Shown here: piece by piece, positions 7,467 to 8,569 of the stretch | Layout: every line of letters starts with the position of its first letter | How positions within the stretch are numbered: position 1 is the stretch's first letter | From: an uncultured Flavobacteriia bacterium | GTDB lineage: Bacteria; Bacteroidota; Bacteroidia; Flavobacteriales_D; Crocinitomicaceae | Reading direction: 5' to 3' | Length of the DNA: 8,569 bases | Assembly (NCBI GenBank): GCA_903928365.1 | Contig: CAIYQV010000492.1 | Location: 1 to 8,569, forward strand | Notes under the pieces: generated by a model | Database searches by the model: none | What the model was told of the DNA's origin: nothing | Seen by the model: the letters and a program-made list of their open reading frames with translations, nothing else | Translations under genes and position numbers: made by a program

Positions 7467-8569
7467 GTGTGGTATAGCAGGCGTAGAGCTTATCCGCTTA
7501 AACTTCTTAATTTTAATCCGCTTATGAGTACCCTAAAGGATACCTTAGCCAATCTGGCTGAACACGCATCCCATGTGAGTAAGGGAGATATTCTGCTGGA
7601 TGTACATTCCGGACAAACCTTTCCAGTTCCATCAAAAGAAGAATTATTATTCTCTACTGAAGATAAGTTGTTGGTGCAGTTTATTGACCAGTCTAAAAAG
7701 GAGGAAAAGGAGCGGGGGATCATCCCTTTATGCCTGTCAGAGAATGTATTAAGCTGGAACTTTCGTGAGCAGGTTGTGGAAACACCCATTCTGTTGCGGC
7801 CTTGTCGTGCGGCCATCGACAAGGTGCGTTCTGTTATAAAAGTGGATCTCCTTGAAGGACAGGAATTCGTCAATCCGATGTTGCTTCGCGCACTTAAAAC
7901 TGAATTCGACCTTCGTTTAACCGAGGATCCTGAAATGATTCTCGAAGAGTTGAAAAAGGCAGGTTTTGATTCTATTGAAACACACTACTTCATTGGGAAT
8001 TTCCACCATCACCGATTTGATGTGTTGCGCGATCTGGAAGCACTTCAAACAGCTCTTCCAAACACGGCATTGCAAGAAATTCTTGGGGAAAAGGAGCTTG
8101 ATGTGGAAGAGTTGCCAAACGAACTTTCAGATGGGCTCATCGAATGTTGCGACCCTGATCAGTTGGCTGCCTTAAGTGCTATCCGATCTCATCATACGGT
8201 GGTTCAAGGCCCACCGGGAACCGGAAAATCACAGGTGCTGACTAATCTCATTGCACAGATCCTTTTCGCAAATTCGCAAGGACTGATTGTTTCAGAAAAA
8301 CGAGTAGCCCTGGATGTGCTTGTAAAAAAGTTACGCGCTCACGGACTAGACCGCTATGTATTTACCGCAACCGACTCAAGACAATCCAGAGAGTTCCTTG
8401 CTGAATTAAAAGAAAACTGGTTAGCCATGGAATCAGGCTACAAAGCAACGTTTTCCAAGCATGATTCTTCCTCTGCGCTGCTGGGCAACCTTCAACTACT
8501 TCTTGATACACTAAATTCTCCCGAAGCAGCAGGAGGCCTTTCATTTGCTGAATTCCTTGCGGCATCCAA
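7467..8569 (+). CDS. DUF4011-like superfamily 1 helicase, N-terminal part (runs off the window)
   Basis: The frame is open from the stop at 7380-7382 to the window end with no stop. Numbering from GTG at 7467, TPILLRP followed by a segment ending FVNPMLLRALKTEF resembles the DUF4011 pattern in which APLLLIPV is followed by NPAL. Next come a Q-motif-like DPDQLAAL (229-236), Walker A GPPGTGKS (248-255, K254) and LIVSEKRVALDVLVKKL, the typical segment after Walker A in these ATPases. Walker B and later helicase motifs lie beyond the edge. Two starts are possible: GTG 7467 or ATG 7524. I prefer 7467 because the KLLNF stretch before the ATG resembles the LLNF motif near the beginning of the family, but it is uncertain. 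The gene is divergent from the OmpA operon. Large members can carry C-terminal nuclease domains and some are linked to phage defence; nothing here shows which applies. Confidence 0.8.
   Translation, partial: MWYSRRRAYPLKLLNFNPLMSTLKDTLANLAEHASHVSKGDILLDVHSGQTFPVPSKEELLFSTEDKLLVQFIDQSKKEEKERGIIPLCLSENVLSWNFREQVVETPILLRPCRAAIDKVRSVIKVDLLEGQEFVNPMLLRALKTEFDLRLTEDPEMILEELKKAGFDSIETHYFIGNFHHHRFDVLRDLEALQTALPNTALQEILGEKELDVEELPNELSDGLIECCDPDQLAALSAIRSHHTVVQGPPGTGKSQVLTNLIAQILFANSQGLIVSEKRVALDVLVKKLRAHGLDRYVFTATDSRQSREFLAELKENWLAMESGYKATFSKHDSSSALLGNLQLLLDTLNSPEAAGGLSFAEFLAAS

Noticed and set aside
7490..7873. Minus-strand open frame of 127 codons, rich in Ser, Arg and Asn
   Set aside because: It lies opposite the helicase frame, which shows recognisable family motifs and stays open to the window end. 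The minus-strand translation has no recognisable domain.

Overview
The window looks like an ordinary chromosomal segment from a member of the Bacteroidota, probably order Flavobacteriales. The reasons are a secreted protease with a C-terminal type IX secretion (T9SS type A) sorting domain, an OmpA-like outer-membrane protein built from a barrel plus thrombospondin type 3 repeats, A/T-rich start regions mostly without Shine-Dalgarno sequences, and a promoter-like TAnnTTTG box. Family-level placement cannot be made from this sequence.

Layout. Positions 2-915 (+) hold the end of a haem-synthesis operon: the C-terminus of hemC, overlapping hemD. A compact bidirectional hairpin terminator (914-937) separates it from a convergent gene (957-3128, -) for a large secreted M43-type zinc metalloprotease with PKD, jelly-roll-like and T9SS sorting domains. 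A 129-base gap follows. Positions 3258-7429 (-) hold a very tight three-gene unit, transcribed in the order OmpA-family barrel/TSP3 protein, cystathionine gamma-synthase/lyase-type PLP enzyme, short-chain dehydrogenase, with exactly one base between stop and start at both junctions. Divergent from it, and running off the right edge (7467-8569, +), is the N-terminal part of a large DUF4011-like superfamily 1 helicase.

How the genes relate. HemC and HemD catalyse consecutive steps (porphobilinogen to hydroxymethylbilane to uroporphyrinogen III). The protease is probably exported by the Sec system and then T9SS. The OmpA-PLP enzyme-SDR unit joins an envelope protein to two soluble metabolic enzymes with no obvious shared pathway, although the spacing implies co-transcription and probably translational coupling. 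The partial helicase is the only gene with a plausible link to genome defence; its nuclease or other effector domains, if any, lie outside the window.

I did not see tRNA or rRNA genes, CRISPR arrays, insertion sequences or attachment sites. No clear undescribed system is visible. The points most worth following are the unusual operon, the helicase with its ambiguous start and overlapping mini-ORF, and the regular 27-residue repeat with one extra cysteine in the outer-membrane protein.
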